From: Devosia sp. 67-54
Lineage (GTDB): Bacteria > Pseudomonadota > Alphaproteobacteria > Rhizobiales > Devosiaceae
Direction: 5' to 3'
DNA length: 64,000 bases
Assembly (NCBI RefSeq): GCF_001899075.1
Contig: NZ_MKVA01000005.1
Location: 496,001-560,000 of the forward strand
Made by a program: the position numbers and the translations under genes. Positions 1 to 8,181 of the stretch are shown here, piece after piece (position 1 is the first letter of the stretch; each line of letters begins with the position of its first letter). A model generated the notes under the pieces. It saw only the letters and a list, made by a program, of their open reading frames with translations, was not told where the DNA came from and made no database searches.

Positions 1-117
1 CGCAACAGCCTCGGCCTGCTCGGGATCAATCCGTTCTGGCAAGGGACGGTAATCGGTCTTGCCATCATCATCGCTGTGGCATTCGAACGCGTTCGCCAGC
101 TAAGGTCGCGGGAGTAG
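1..117 (+). CDS. C-terminal end of a sugar ABC transporter permease (partial)
   Basis: The first 38 codons read in frame to a TAG at 115-117. They encode a short loop containing GINPFWQG, a hydrophobic segment (TVIGLAIIIAVAFERV) and a basic tail. This matches the last membrane helix and C-terminus of RbsC-type inner-membrane sugar permeases (BPD_transp_2 family). The gene begins outside the window. The GntR regulator starts 26 bases downstream on the same strand, so the two are probably co-transcribed and the regulator may control this transporter. With so little sequence the substrate cannot be inferred. Confidence 0.6.
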   Translation, partial: RNSLGLLGINPFWQGTVIGLAIIIAVAFERVRQLRSRE

Positions 118-143
118 TTTGACGGCACGCGGAGGCTTGCCCG

Positions 144-869
144 GTGCCGCAACGGCCCAGTCCACACCAGTACCAGACGGCGCGGCCGGCGCGCTCGCAC
201 ACCTCGCGCGTCGTCGACGACCTCGGGCTCAAGATCGTGTCCGGTGCACAGCAGCAGGGGAGCCTGCTGCCGGGCGACGGCGAACTGATCGAACGCTACG
301 GCGTGTCGCGGACGGTGCTGCGTGAGGCGCTGAAGACGCTGTCGGCCAAGGGGCTGCTGCAGGCCAAGGCGCGGATCGGCACCCGGGTCCGGCCGCGCGC
401 CGACTGGAACCTGTTCGATCCCGACGTGCTGGTCTGGCACGCCCGCATCGGCTTTGCGCCGGAATTCCTCAAGCATCTGGGCGAGATGCGCATGGCGCTC
501 GAGCCGGAGGCGGCGGCGCTGGCGGCGAGCCGGCGGACGCCCGGGCAATTGCAGGGGCTCGAGGACTGGGCGGGCCGGATGGACAATCCCGACATCGGCC
601 AGCAGGATTTCGTCGACGCCGATCTGGGCCTGCATCTGGCGGTGGCCGAGGCGGCGAACAACCCGTTCTTCCTGTCGATCTCGACGCTGATCGAGGTGGC
701 GCTGGTCGCCATGCTCACCGCGTCCTCGCCGGTCGAGAGCGCGGCCCGGCTCAAGGCCTCGGTGGCACAGCACCGCGCCATCGTCGACGCCATCGCCGCC
801 CGCGATCCCGACGCGGCCCGCAAGGCCATGCAGGCGGTGGTGCAGACCGGCATCGACGGGGCGCGATAG
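144..869 (+). CDS. GntR-family transcriptional regulator, FadR subfamily
   Basis: A 241-residue protein with an N-terminal winged helix (about residues 25-85, with a typical PGDGELIERYGVSRTVLREALKTLSAKGLL core) and a C-terminal FCD all-helical ligand domain (about 100-235). It should bind operator DNA and release it on binding a metabolite, usually a sugar acid or organic acid in this subfamily. The start is a GTG at 144, supported by a GGAGG at 131-135, eight bases upstream. The partial sugar permease just upstream on the same strand suggests a local sugar or sugar-acid regulon. The effector cannot be read from the sequence. Confidence 0.9.
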   Translation: MPQRPSPHQYQTARPARSHTSRVVDDLGLKIVSGAQQQGSLLPGDGELIERYGVSRTVLREALKTLSAKGLLQAKARIGTRVRPRADWNLFDPDVLVWHARIGFAPEFLKHLGEMRMALEPEAAALAASRRTPGQLQGLEDWAGRMDNPDIGQQDFVDADLGLHLAVAEAANNPFFLSISTLIEVALVAMLTASSPVESAARLKASVAQHRAIVDAIAARDPDAARKAMQAVVQTGIDGAR

Positions 870-900
870 GGCGCCGGGTACGCCTTTCCCGGAGACGCTC

Positions 901-2850
901 CTATTCGCGCGCCAGCGCCTGTACCGGATCGAGCCGGGCGGCGGAGCGGGCGGGCATGAAGCCGAAGACCACGCCGATCAGCGTCGAGGACAGCAGCGCC
1001 GCGGCGATCGACAGGGTGGAGTAGGAGACGCGGGCGCCCGAGAGGAACTGCGTCAGCGCAAAGCCGACACCGAAGCTCAGCGCGATACCGGCGATGCCGC
1101 CGACGATGCAGACCAGCACCGCTTCGGTAAGGAATTGTCGCAGGATGTCGCCGCGGCGCGCGCCCACGGCCATGCGGATGCCGATCTCGCGGGTGCGCTC
1201 GCTCACCGACACCAGCATGATGTTCATCACCCCGATGCCGCCGACGATCAGCGAAATCACGGCGATGGCCGAAATCAGCAGCGTCAGCGTCTGGCTGGTC
1301 GACTGGATGGTGTCGCGGATGGTGTTGGTGTTCTGCAGGAAGAAGTCGGTTTTGCCGCCATGCAGCCGGGTCAGCAGGTCGGTGATCTCGGTCTCGGCGG
1401 TGTCCATGTCGGCGCTGTCGGCGACGCGCACGGTGATCTGGCTGAGGTAATGCTGGCCGAGAATGCGATCCATCACCGTGGTGTAGGGCAGATAGATCGA
1501 GGGGTTGGAGCTGCCCGGCCCGAAGGTCGAGGTGACGGCGACGACGCCGATCACGCGCACCGGCACCTTGCCCACCACGATCACCTGGCCGATCGGGTTT
1601 TCGCCGTGGGTAAAGATGGCCGTCTGCGCGTTGGTGTCGATCACCGCCACCTGGGCGCGCTCGTCGACCGCGGTGCTGTCGAACTCGCCGCCCTCGTTAA
1701 GGGTCGAGCCGTTGACGCGGAAATAGTCGACACCGACGCCCGAGACCTGCGCGTTCACGGCGACGTTCTGGAACAGGATCGACTGGTTGGTGGACACGCG
1801 CGGGGTGACGCTGTCGGCGTAGGGCTCTTTCGCCAATGCGTCGGCATCGCTGGCCACCAGCGTGCGGATACGGCCCTGGCCGCGGTCGCCGAAGCCGGTG
1901 CCGGGATAGATGTTGATGGTGTTGGTGCCGATCGAGGCGATGTTTTCGAGCACCATCTGCTGGCTGCCCTGGCCGAGGGCGACCACCGACACCACCGAGG
2001 CGATGCCGATGATGATGCCAAGCATGGTGAGGAAGGTGCGCAGCTTGTGCGCGGACATCGCCCGCAGCGCCATGCGCAGTGCCTCGACACCGCGGTCGAA
2101 CACCTGGAACGGCGAGAATTTGCCCTTGCGGGCGGCCTGCGCGCCGGCCGGCGTGGCGGCGGCGCCGGTGCGGGTGTCGGCGATGATGCGGCCGTCGCTG
2201 ATCTCGATCATCCGATCGGTCTGTTCGGCGATCTTCTGGTCGTGAGTGACGATGATGATGGTGTGGCCTTCGGCGTGCAGCTCCTTCAGCAGCCCCATCA
2301 GCTCGGCGCCGCTGCGAGAATCGAGGGCGCCGGTCGGCTCGTCGGCGAGGATCACCTCGCCGCCGTTCATCAGCGCCCGGGCGACGCTGACGCGCTGCTG
2401 CTGGCCGCCCGAGAGCGCGCCGGGCCGGTTGCGCAGGCGGTCGCCGAGACCGAGCCGCACCAGCAAATCGGTGGCGCGGCGCGTGCGGGCGCCGTTGTCG
2501 ACGCCGGCATAGATCGCCGGCATGGCGGCGTTCTCGACGGCGCTGAGGTCGGCGAGGAGCTGGTAGCGCTGGAAGATGAAGCCGAAATGCTCGCGGCGGA
2601 GCTCGGCAAGCTCGTCCGGACCGAGCTTGCTGATATCTCGGCCGGCAAAGGTGTAGGTCCCCTCGCTGGCGCGGTCGAGGCAGCCGAGGATGTTCATCAG
2701 CGTCGACTTGCCCGACCCGGACTGGCCGACGATGGCGATCATCTCGCCGGCCTCGATGTCGAGGTTGACGTCGTCGAGCACCGTGACGGTCTCGGCGCCC
2801 GTGACGAAGCGGCGGGTGAGGCCGCGGAGCTGGATGAGCGGGGCGGCCAC
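901..2850 (-). CDS. macB: MacB-like ABC transporter ATPase/permease
   Basis: A 649-residue protein, the usual length of MacB. The N-terminal ATPase carries Walker A (GQSGSGKST), signature LSGGQQQR and Walker B ([13 protein letters not shown]). A membrane domain follows with one helix, a large periplasmic MacB_PCD domain and three C-terminal FtsX-type helices, ending in PVQALARE. It should work as a dimer with the adjacent adaptor and an outer-membrane TolC-like channel to expel macrolides, peptides or lipid-linked substrates. The open frame runs far upstream, but a GTG at 2850 preceded by GGAGG (six-base spacing), immediately after the adaptor stop codon, is the sensible start. It is the second gene of a two-gene operon; no outer-membrane channel is encoded nearby. 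Confidence 0.9.
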   Translation of the reverse strand: MAAPLIQLRGLTRRFVTGAETVTVLDDVNLDIEAGEMIAIVGQSGSGKSTLMNILGCLDRASEGTYTFAGRDISKLGPDELAELRREHFGFIFQRYQLLADLSAVENAAMPAIYAGVDNGARTRRATDLLVRLGLGDRLRNRPGALSGGQQQRVSVARALMNGGEVILADEPTGALDSRSGAELMGLLKELHAEGHTIIIVTHDQKIAEQTDRMIEISDGRIIADTRTGAAATPAGAQAARKGKFSPFQVFDRGVEALRMALRAMSAHKLRTFLTMLGIIIGIASVVSVVALGQGSQQMVLENIASIGTNTINIYPGTGFGDRGQGRIRTLVASDADALAKEPYADSVTPRVSTNQSILFQNVAVNAQVSGVGVDYFRVNGSTLNEGGEFDSTAVDERAQVAVIDTNAQTAIFTHGENPIGQVIVVGKVPVRVIGVVAVTSTFGPGSSNPSIYLPYTTVMDRILGQHYLSQITVRVADSADMDTAETEITDLLTRLHGGKTDFFLQNTNTIRDTIQSTSQTLTLLISAIAVISLIVGGIGVMNIMLVSVSERTREIGIRMAVGARRGDILRQFLTEAVLVCIVGGIAGIALSFGVGFALTQFLSGARVSYSTLSIAAALLSSTLIGVVFGFMPARSAARLDPVQALARE

Positions 2851-2852
2851 GA

Positions 2853-4070
2853 TCAGCCTCCGCGCGGGCCGCCGAAGATGGCCGGGCCGCCGCCGAAGCG
2901 GCCGCCGCGCCCGCCCGTCTGGGTGGCCGGCGCCGAGGAGGAGCGCGGCGCCACCACGAGGTCGCCCTCGCTGAGGCCGCTTTTCACTTCGGCGGTGATG
3001 TTGTTGTTGAGCCCGACCTTGATCTGGGTCGGAACGACGGTGCCGTCGGGCTTGTAGACCCCGACGCGATAGGTGCCGTTGCGGCCGGCCGTCAGCACCG
3101 AGGCGGGCAGGGTGAGCACGTCCTTGGCGGAATTGACCACGATGGTCACCTGCGCGGTCATGGCGATGCGCAGCCGGTGGTCGGGGTTCTCGACCGAGAA
3201 CAGGCCGTTGTAGTAGACGGCGTTGTCGGACGAGGAGAGACCGGTGTCCGAGGTGGTGATCGCGTCCGGCGCCGGTTCGATCGAGAGCAGCGTCGCCGGG
3301 ATCTTGGTGTTCGGGTCGCCCAGGATCGTGAACGTTGCCTTCTGGCCCGGCGCGACCTTGGTCACGTCGGCCTCCGAGATCTGCGCCTTGATCACCATGG
3401 TGTCGAGATTGGCGATCTTGACGATGGTCGGCGAGGTCTGGTTGGCGTTGACGCTCTGGCCCTCGGTCACCAGCACGGCGACGATGGTGCCGTCGGTCGG
3501 CGCGGTGATCTTGGTGCGGGAGAGGGCGAGGTTGGCGTCGTCGACCGCGAGCTGCGCCTGGCTGATCTGGGCGTTGAGCGAGGCGATGGCGGCCTGCGCC
3601 GAGGCCAGCCCGGCCTGCGCGGTCATCACGTCGGCATCGGAGATGAGCTTTTGCGGCGCCAGCTTGTTGGCGCGCTCGAGCGCGGCCTGGGCGCTGGTCA
3701 GGTCGGCCTGCTTGGCCTGAAGCTGCGCCTGCATGTTCAGCAGCGAGGCCTGCGCCGACTTCACGGCGTTCTGCTGGTTGGTGGAATCGATCTGGGCGAT
3801 GAGGTCGCCCTTCTTCACCGTGTCGCCGAGCTTCACCGACAGCGTCTGGATGGTGCCCGACACTTCGGCGCCGACGCTGGTCACCGAGTTCGCCTGCAGC
3901 GAGCCGGTCGCCAGCACGGTCTGCTCGACGTCGCCGCGCTCGACCTTGACGGTCGAGGGCTCCACCCGCGCCTCGGAGGGCGCGAGGTACATCCAGCCGC
4001 CGATCCCGGCGGCGGCGAGCACGACGACGGCAATGGCGATGCGGATGATGAACTTCATGTCGCGACCCAT
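2853..4070 (-). CDS. macA: MacA-like periplasmic adaptor (membrane fusion protein)
   Basis: A roughly 405-residue membrane fusion protein. It has an N-terminal transmembrane anchor (FIIRIAIAVVVLAAAGIGGWMY), a split biotinyl-lipoyl half (VERGDVEQTVLATGSLQANSV), a long helical hairpin with SAQA/ASAQAAI repeats, a beta-barrel and a C-terminal membrane-proximal domain. The last 25 residues are glycine-rich (GGRGGRFGGG), an unusual tail for MacA. It should link the MacB-like pump to an outer-membrane channel. Three starts are possible: GTG 4079, ATG 4070 and ATG 4058. ATG 4070 has a GGAG eight bases upstream and is preferred. The stop lies two bases before the macB start, implying translational coupling. 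Confidence 0.87.
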   Translation of the reverse strand: MGRDMKFIIRIAIAVVVLAAAGIGGWMYLAPSEARVEPSTVKVERGDVEQTVLATGSLQANSVTSVGAEVSGTIQTLSVKLGDTVKKGDLIAQIDSTNQQNAVKSAQASLLNMQAQLQAKQADLTSAQAALERANKLAPQKLISDADVMTAQAGLASAQAAIASLNAQISQAQLAVDDANLALSRTKITAPTDGTIVAVLVTEGQSVNANQTSPTIVKIANLDTMVIKAQISEADVTKVAPGQKATFTILGDPNTKIPATLLSIEPAPDAITTSDTGLSSSDNAVYYNGLFSVENPDHRLRIAMTAQVTIVVNSAKDVLTLPASVLTAGRNGTYRVGVYKPDGTVVPTQIKVGLNNNITAEVKSGLSEGDLVVAPRSSSAPATQTGGRGGRFGGGPAIFGGPRGG

Positions 4071-4287
4071 GATCCACACTCCGGCACAAGGAGCGCTCCA
4101 GCCTCGAATATGGTCGTCCGGCCGGTAAAAGTAACATTATCGATCAGTAATCTGGCATAAGCTTTGGTAATTCGCTGGCGCCGCCATCACACCCCGCAAA
4201 GCTTCTGTGCGTAACGGAAACGCCGCAGCGCCGGACTCGGCGACGCGTGGTAATCCACGGCATTCGGGTGGTGCGGCGGGACCTGAG

Positions 4288-4548
4288 ATGGCGACAGCTC
4301 TGTACATCGTGATTCAGAGCCGGGGGAAATGGTGGGTGGACTTCGAGGGGCGGGCCCACGGGCCGCACGACACCCGCGAGGCCGCCGCCATGGAAGCCCG
4401 CAACCAGGCGCAGTTCATGGCGCACATGGACCGGGCGAGCGAAGTGCTGGTGCCCGATGCCGACGGCAAATACTGGGTGGTGTGGGACAGCCGCAAGGCT
4501 ACCGCAGGCGTGCCGACGCGCGTAAACGAGCAGACCCGCGCGGCGTAA
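4288..4548 (+). CDS. Small DUF2188-like protein of unknown function
   Basis: An 86-residue protein. It contains a YIVIQSRGKWWVDFEGRAHGPHDTREAAAMEARNQA stretch (in two blocks) followed by KYWVVWDSRK. This pattern of a beta-strand with a tryptophan pair, a G/H-rich turn and an alanine-rich helix resembles small DUF2188-type proteins. No signal peptide or membrane segment is present. The open frame extends to 4207, but the fold begins at the ATG at 4288, and the upstream residues look non-coding. It stands alone, divergent from macAB across about 217 bases. Function unknown. Confidence 0.65.
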   Translation: MATALYIVIQSRGKWWVDFEGRAHGPHDTREAAAMEARNQAQFMAHMDRASEVLVPDADGKYWVVWDSRKATAGVPTRVNEQTRAA

Positions 4549-4670
4549 TTTCTCCTTTTTCCAGCACTATTGGCGACACAACGTGGCCGGCGTGGTGCCG
4601 GTGCGTGCGCACATCGCGATGCCGACGGCCTTGGGGTGGGTGAGCGGCGGACAGGTCCGGTGTGCGAATC

Positions 4671-4687
4671 GGCCACGGTACGTGGCC
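4671..4687 (+). promoter_or_regulatory. Perfect inverted repeat in the leader of the secreted protein gene
   Basis: GGCCACG and CGTGGCC flank a three-base GTA. The repeat ends 14 bases before the ATG at 4702 and just upstream of a GAGAGGG ribosome-binding site at about 4691. It could be an operator or a short hairpin affecting translation. Nothing else identifies a regulator. Confidence 0.35.
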
Positions 4688-4701
4688 ATTGAGAGGGATA
4701 G

Positions 4702-5157
4702 ATGAGAACCAAGCTCCTGATCGGCGCATTGGCCTTGGGGTCGCTGCTGGCGGCCGCCAATGTCGGAGTCGCCACGGCGGCGCCTCCGACCTTCCAGTTC
4801 GGATTCACCATCGGCGACCCGCCGCCACCCCCGCCACCTCCCGGCTTCGGCCCCGGTCCCGGCCCATGGGGCCCCGGCGGTCCGGGCGGTCCCGGCCCCT
4901 GGGGGCCGGGCGGCGGCCCGCATGGCTGGCATGGATGGCATGGCCCGCACGGCCCGCCGGGCTATTACGACTGCATCAGCCTTCGGGCGATCTTCAACGA
5001 TCTGAGCGACCGGGGCTTTGGCCGCTTCCGCAACTATCGCGAGCTCGATGACGCGTTCGCCGTCGATGCCCGGCGCGGCATGAGCAGCTACCGCCTGCTG
5101 GTCGACAGTTGCGACGGCGAGATCATCGAGGCGAAACGCCTGAAGGCGCCGTTCTGA
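4702..5157 (+). CDS. Secreted proline/glycine-rich small protein
   Basis: A 151-residue protein with a clear signal peptide (MRTKLLIGALALGSLLAAANVGVATA, cleavage near residue 26). A low-complexity linker of prolines, then WGPGG and HGWHGWHGPHG motifs (about 36-85), leads to a compact C-terminal domain. That domain has two cysteines (YDCISLRAIFNDLSDRGFGRFRNY and LVDSCDGEIIEAKRLK), which could form a disulphide. It is probably periplasmic or envelope-associated, and homologous C-terminal domains are common in small Rhizobiales secreted proteins. It has a good GAGAGGG ribosome-binding site. The His/Gly/Pro linker could bind metal, but this is speculation. Confidence 0.75.
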   Translation: MRTKLLIGALALGSLLAAANVGVATAAPPTFQFGFTIGDPPPPPPPPGFGPGPGPWGPGGPGGPGPWGPGGGPHGWHGWHGPHGPPGYYDCISLRAIFNDLSDRGFGRFRNYRELDDAFAVDARRGMSSYRLLVDSCDGEIIEAKRLKAPF

Positions 5158-5219
5158 CAGCTATGGCTCCGCGCGACAGCGTGCGGGGCCAGTCTTTCCG
5201 ACAGTGGCGGGGAGAGTGG

Positions 5220-5291
5220 CGCGCCCAAGGGGAATCGAACCCCTGTTCCCGCCGTGAGAGGGCGGTGTCCTGACCGCTAGACGATGGGCGC
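5220..5291 (-). tRNA. tRNA-Glu (anticodon CTC)
   Basis: The minus strand folds into a complete cloverleaf. A GCGCCCA acceptor pairs with TGGGCGC, the D-arm is GTCTAGCGGTCAGGAC, the anticodon loop CTCTCAC lies on a CCGCC/GGCGG stem, and the T-arm is AGGGG-TTCGATT-CCCCT. The discriminator is G and no CCA is encoded. It is 72 bases long and lies 51 bases downstream of a second tRNA-Glu on the same strand. Confidence 0.96.
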
Positions 5292-5342
5292 GGAGACAGG
5301 TCCAAGTATAAGCTTCGCCGCTGCCCGTCAACCGAGGACTGG

Positions 5343-5414
5343 CGCGCCCAAGGGGAATCGAACCCCTCTCTCCACCGTGAAAGGGTGGCGTCCTAACCGA
5401 TAGACGATGGGCGC
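5343..5414 (-). tRNA. tRNA-Glu (anticodon TTC)
   Basis: The minus-strand cloverleaf has the same acceptor (GCGCCCA/TGGGCGC) and T-arm as the neighbouring tRNA. The anticodon loop is CTTTCAC on a CCACC/GGTGG stem, giving anticodon TTC. It is 72 bases with no encoded CCA. The pair probably comes from a local duplication followed by an anticodon change, so that both glutamate codons are read from one transcript. Confidence 0.96.
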
Positions 5415-5520
5415 CTCCGGCGCCCGCGGTCTATAGAGACGGAGCGGGGCCGGCGCAAGCGCCAAATCCGCTCATCCGGCGGGCAGCGCGGCGCATCTCT
5501 CCGTCGCCTGGGCGATGGCC

Positions 5521-5751
5521 TTGTCTGCGCTCTGTCCGATCGGCCGCGAAGAGCGCCCGATCGTCCAACCGGCAGAGGTTTTGTTTGCGCTCTGGACGAT
5601 CGGTCGCAAGAGCGCCCGATCGTCCAACCGGCAGAGGTTTTTTGTCTGCGTTCTGTCCGATCGGTCGCAAGAGCGCCCGATCGTCCAACCGGTAGAGGTT
5701 TTGTTTGCGCTCTGGACGATCGGTCGCAAGAGCGCCCGATCGTCCAACCGC
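5521..5751. repeat. Array of four palindromic repeat units (about 60-base period)
   Basis: Four near-identical units start at about 5527, 5587, 5648 and 5707. Each has a GCGCTCTG lead, an arm TGKMCGATCGG, a spacer and the opposite arm CCGATCGTCCAACC. Units 2 and 4 have perfect 11-base arms (TGGACGATCGG); units 1 and 3 carry TGTCC in the left arm. A GAGGTTTTGTTT tract follows units 1-3. The array lies directly after the stop of the minus-strand lipoprotein gene and before the tRNA-Glu pair. The hairpins with T-tracts could terminate transcription. Open frames through it encode only repetitive peptides and are not genes. Confidence 0.9.
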
Positions 5752-5757
5752 TGTTGA

Positions 5758-6207
5758 TCAGCAGCCCGAGAACGTCACCGGATGATCCCAGCCGCGCGGG
5801 CGGCTGCGCACGTCGATATGGATGAAGCTGCGGCCCGGATAGCAGCCGAGGCCGCCGACCAGCGGGTTGCGGTAGGCGTAGGCAATGAGCCGCGACTTGT
5901 CGACGCCGGGGATGAAGATGTCGGCCGCCATGCACTTCATGTGATAGCTGGCGTCCTTGCCGCCGACGTCGGCATTGTGCCACGGGTCGCGATAGCCCGA
6001 ACTGACCACCACGCGCTTCCTGAAGAAGGTCTCGATGCTCCAGATGGCGAGCCTGAGGTTGGGCACGAGGCAGAAGGTGTTGACGCCCGAATTGGTGACG
6101 TAGGTGCCGAAGTTCTGCTGGTAGCCGGCGTAGGGATCGCGCGACGGCGAGAGTGAGCACGCGCCCAGTGTCGCCGCGCAGAGCAGCACCAAGAATAGCC
6201 GTCGCAT
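5758..6207 (-). CDS. Peptidase M15-like lipoprotein
   Basis: A 149-residue protein with a lipoprotein signal peptide (MRRLFLVLLCAATLGAC, lipobox LGAC). The body resembles the YcbK/M15A family, with SSGYRDPWHNADVGGKDASYH followed by MKCMAADIFIPG and later FIHIDVRS. The H-x6-D pair (HMKCMAAD) and the downstream HID provide the zinc ligands expected of LD- or DD-carboxypeptidases. It is likely membrane-anchored in the periplasm and acts on, or binds, peptidoglycan peptides. At about 125 mature residues it is a single-domain version. The stop codon abuts the palindromic repeat array, which may serve as its terminator. Confidence 0.8.
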   Translation of the reverse strand: MRRLFLVLLCAATLGACSLSPSRDPYAGYQQNFGTYVTNSGVNTFCLVPNLRLAIWSIETFFRKRVVVSSGYRDPWHNADVGGKDASYHMKCMAADIFIPGVDKSRLIAYAYRNPLVGGLGCYPGRSFIHIDVRSRPRGWDHPVTFSGC

Positions 6208-6310
6208 CCATTGCTCCGAGGATCGCTCCGTCCCCCGCGGGGGATCGAGTTCGGAACAATCCTAGGCAAACGCGGTGAAGCGGCTGCTAAGGCGCGTGGT
6301 TAGCGCGCCG

Positions 6311-6727
6311 TTACCAGGTGCCGGTGTTGGGCATCGACTGCCACGGCTCCCGGGGCGGCAGAGTCCCGTTCTGGATCAGCTCGACCGAGATGCCATCCGG
6401 CGATTTGACGAAGGCCATGTGGCCGTCGCGAGGCGGGCGATGGATGGTGTAGCCGAGCTCGCTCAGGTGCTGGCAGAGCGCGTAGATGTCGTCGACGAGA
6501 TAAGCGAGATGGCCGAAATTGCGGCCGCCGGTGTAGACCTCGGGATCCCAGTTGAAGGTCAGCTCGACCTGCGCATCGTCGTCACCCGGCGCGGCGAGGA
6601 ACACCAGCGTGTAACGGCCCTTGTCGTTGTCGCTGCGGCGCACTTCGCGCAGGCCCAGCCCGTCGCAGTAGAAGCGCTTGGCCTCTTCGATGTCGGCGAC
6701 GCGCACCATGGTGTGGAGATATTTCAT
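6311..6727 (-). CDS. gloA: Lactoylglutathione lyase (glyoxalase I family)
   Basis: A 138-residue vicinal-oxygen-chelate protein made of two beta-alpha-beta-beta-beta modules. The four expected metal ligands are visible: His in YLHTMVRV, Glu in VELTFNW, His in FGHLAYLV and Glu in ISVELIQ. The ligands and length fit glyoxalase I, which converts the methylglyoxal-glutathione hemithioacetal to S-lactoylglutathione. The ATG at 6727 is preceded by AGGAG, and this start removes an unrelated 31-residue extension. It is monocistronic and divergent from the cold-shock gene. Confidence 0.88.
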   Translation of the reverse strand: MKYLHTMVRVADIEEAKRFYCDGLGLREVRRSDNDKGRYTLVFLAAPGDDDAQVELTFNWDPEVYTGGRNFGHLAYLVDDIYALCQHLSELGYTIHRPPRDGHMAFVKSPDGISVELIQNGTLPPREPWQSMPNTGTW

Positions 6728-6925
6728 CGGCTCGTCTCCTTGTGTGTCCGGTCGGTTCGATGCAGCGCTCTGCGCTATCGGCGCAACAGTGCTGTGAATT
6801 GGTAAGGGGCCACTCAACAAAATCGCAAGGACTCCTTAACTTTTGAATCTGAATCGGCCAAGGTGAGTCCATTGACTGCGTAACCCGGGTTTGCGACCGG
6901 GCAAGTTCGAAGAGGCGTTGGGGGC

Positions 6926-7528
6926 ATGGCGGCTAAACTTCCAGCCGGTGGCGACAAGCCCGGAGTCCGTCCGCTTGATGATGCGGCGGTGGTCGATGCC
7001 AATGCCCCTCTCGACGTCATTGAGATTTCCGGTGCCATCAAATGGTTCGACGTGGCCAAGGGGTTTGGCTTCATCGTGCCCGACGATGGCCGGTCCGACG
7101 TGCTGCTGCACGTGACCTGCCTGCGCCGCGACGGCTATCAGACTGCCTACGAAGGCGCGCGCGTGGTGGTCGAAGCGCTCAACCGCCCCGGCGGTTTGCA
7201 GGCGTTCCGCATCCTGTCGATGGACGAATCCACGGCGCGCCACCCGGCGCAGATGCCGGCGCCACGCACCCATGTCACGGTGGAGCCGACGAGCAAGCTC
7301 GAGCGGCTCGAGGTGAAGTGGTTCAACCGCATCCGCGGCTTCGGCTTCCTGTCGGCTGGGGACGGCGCGCCCGACGTGTTCGTGCACATGGAGACGCTGC
7401 GCCGCTTCGGCATCACCGAGCTCCGGCCGGGCCAGTTCGTGCTGGTTCGCTACGGCACCGGCCCCAAGGGGCTGATGGTCGCCGAAATTCGCCCCGACGG
7501 CTGGGGCGAGGCGCCGTCGTCGCACTAA
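6926..7528 (+). CDS. Double cold-shock-domain protein
   Basis: A 200-residue protein with two cold-shock domains. The first (about residues 33-98) has IKWFDVAKGFGFIVPDD and VLLHV. The second (about 127-190) has VKWFNRIRGFGFLSAGD and DVFVHM. These are the RNP1 and RNP2 RNA-binding motifs. A charged linker joins them, with about 30 disordered N-terminal residues. Two-domain cold-shock proteins are typical of Alphaproteobacteria and act as RNA or single-stranded-DNA chaperones. The DUF192 gene begins 13 bases after its stop, so the two form an operon, an arrangement seen in related genomes. Confidence 0.9.
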   Translation: MAAKLPAGGDKPGVRPLDDAAVVDANAPLDVIEISGAIKWFDVAKGFGFIVPDDGRSDVLLHVTCLRRDGYQTAYEGARVVVEALNRPGGLQAFRILSMDESTARHPAQMPAPRTHVTVEPTSKLERLEVKWFNRIRGFGFLSAGDGAPDVFVHMETLRRFGITELRPGQFVLVRYGTGPKGLMVAEIRPDGWGEAPSSH

Positions 7529-7541
7529 CCCCTTCATTCAC

Positions 7542-8009
7542 ATGACAGTTTTCCGCCATTTGCGATCGGCCTGGTTCGCCGTTCGCCTGGCCATGACGCT
7601 CGTGCTGCTGAGCGCGGCGGCGGCCTGCAGCGCCGACAATCGGGGCGTGTTCCATACCGCCAAGGGCGATTTCGCCTTCACGCTCGAGATCGCCGACACC
7701 GAGGCGCAGCGCGAGCGCGGGCTGATGTTCCGCACCTCGCTCGCGCCCGATGCTGGAATGCTGTTCGACTATCATCAGGAGCAGCAGGCGGCGTTCTGGA
7801 TGCAGAACACGCTGATCCCGCTCGACATGATCTTCATCGCCGCCGACGGCACGGTGAAGACCATCCACGTCAACGCCCGGCCAATGGATCCGACCAGCAT
7901 TCCGTCGGAGGTGCCGGTGCGCTTCGTGGTGGAGATCGCGGGCGGCCGGTCGCAGGAGATCGGGCTCAAGGTCGGCGACAGGTTCGAGAATTCGCGGGTC
8001 GGAAAGTAG
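7542..8009 (+). CDS. DUF192 family exported protein
   Basis: A 155-residue protein. The N-terminus is a signal sequence (LAMTLVLLSAAAACSADN), possibly a lipoprotein signal because AAAC precedes the mature part. The body carries the DUF192 hallmarks: ERGLMFRTSLAPDAGMLFDY, FWMQNTLIPLDMIFI and GRSQEIGLKVGD. The biochemical role of the family is not established. It is probably co-transcribed with the cold-shock gene. A three-unit palindromic repeat array begins six bases after the stop. Confidence 0.85.
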   Translation: MTVFRHLRSAWFAVRLAMTLVLLSAAAACSADNRGVFHTAKGDFAFTLEIADTEAQRERGLMFRTSLAPDAGMLFDYHQEQQAAFWMQNTLIPLDMIFIAADGTVKTIHVNARPMDPTSIPSEVPVRFVVEIAGGRSQEIGLKVGDRFENSRVGK

Positions 8010-8015
8010 TTCCTT

Positions 8016-8170
8016 GCGCTCTGGCCGATCGCCCCTCAACAAGGGTCGTTCGGCCAACCAAGTTTTCTCTGCGCTCTGGCCAATCGACCCTTAAGAAGGG
8101 TCGTTCGGCCAACCAAGTTTTCTCTGCGCTCTGGCCAATCGACCCTTAAGAAGGGTCGTTCGGCCAACCG
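8016..8170. repeat. Array of three palindromic repeat units (55-base period)
   Basis: Units start at 8016, 8071 and 8126 with an exact 55-base period. Each has GCGCTCTGGCC, a hairpin (left arm TGGCCAATCGACCCTT, right arm GAAGGGTCGTTCGGCCA in units 2 and 3) and an AACCAAGTTTTCTCT tail. The lead GCGCTCTG and the trailing CCAACC are shared with the array near 5.6 kb, so they are subtypes of one family. The array fills the gap between two convergent genes, where it could act as a bidirectional terminator. Confidence 0.9.
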
Positions 8171-8181
8171 CTATGGGAGGA

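Noticed and set aside
901-4137. A single 1,078-codon frame across the macB gene and the complement of macA
   Set aside because: The upstream part is arginine-rich and shares no protein-like pattern; macB begins at GTG 2850 behind a good ribosome-binding site, and the other frame encodes a convincing MacA.
5431-5757. Short frames through the 5.6 kb repeat array encoding repeated DDRALLRPI-like peptides
   Set aside because: They arise from the repeat units only and lack a credible start or relatives.
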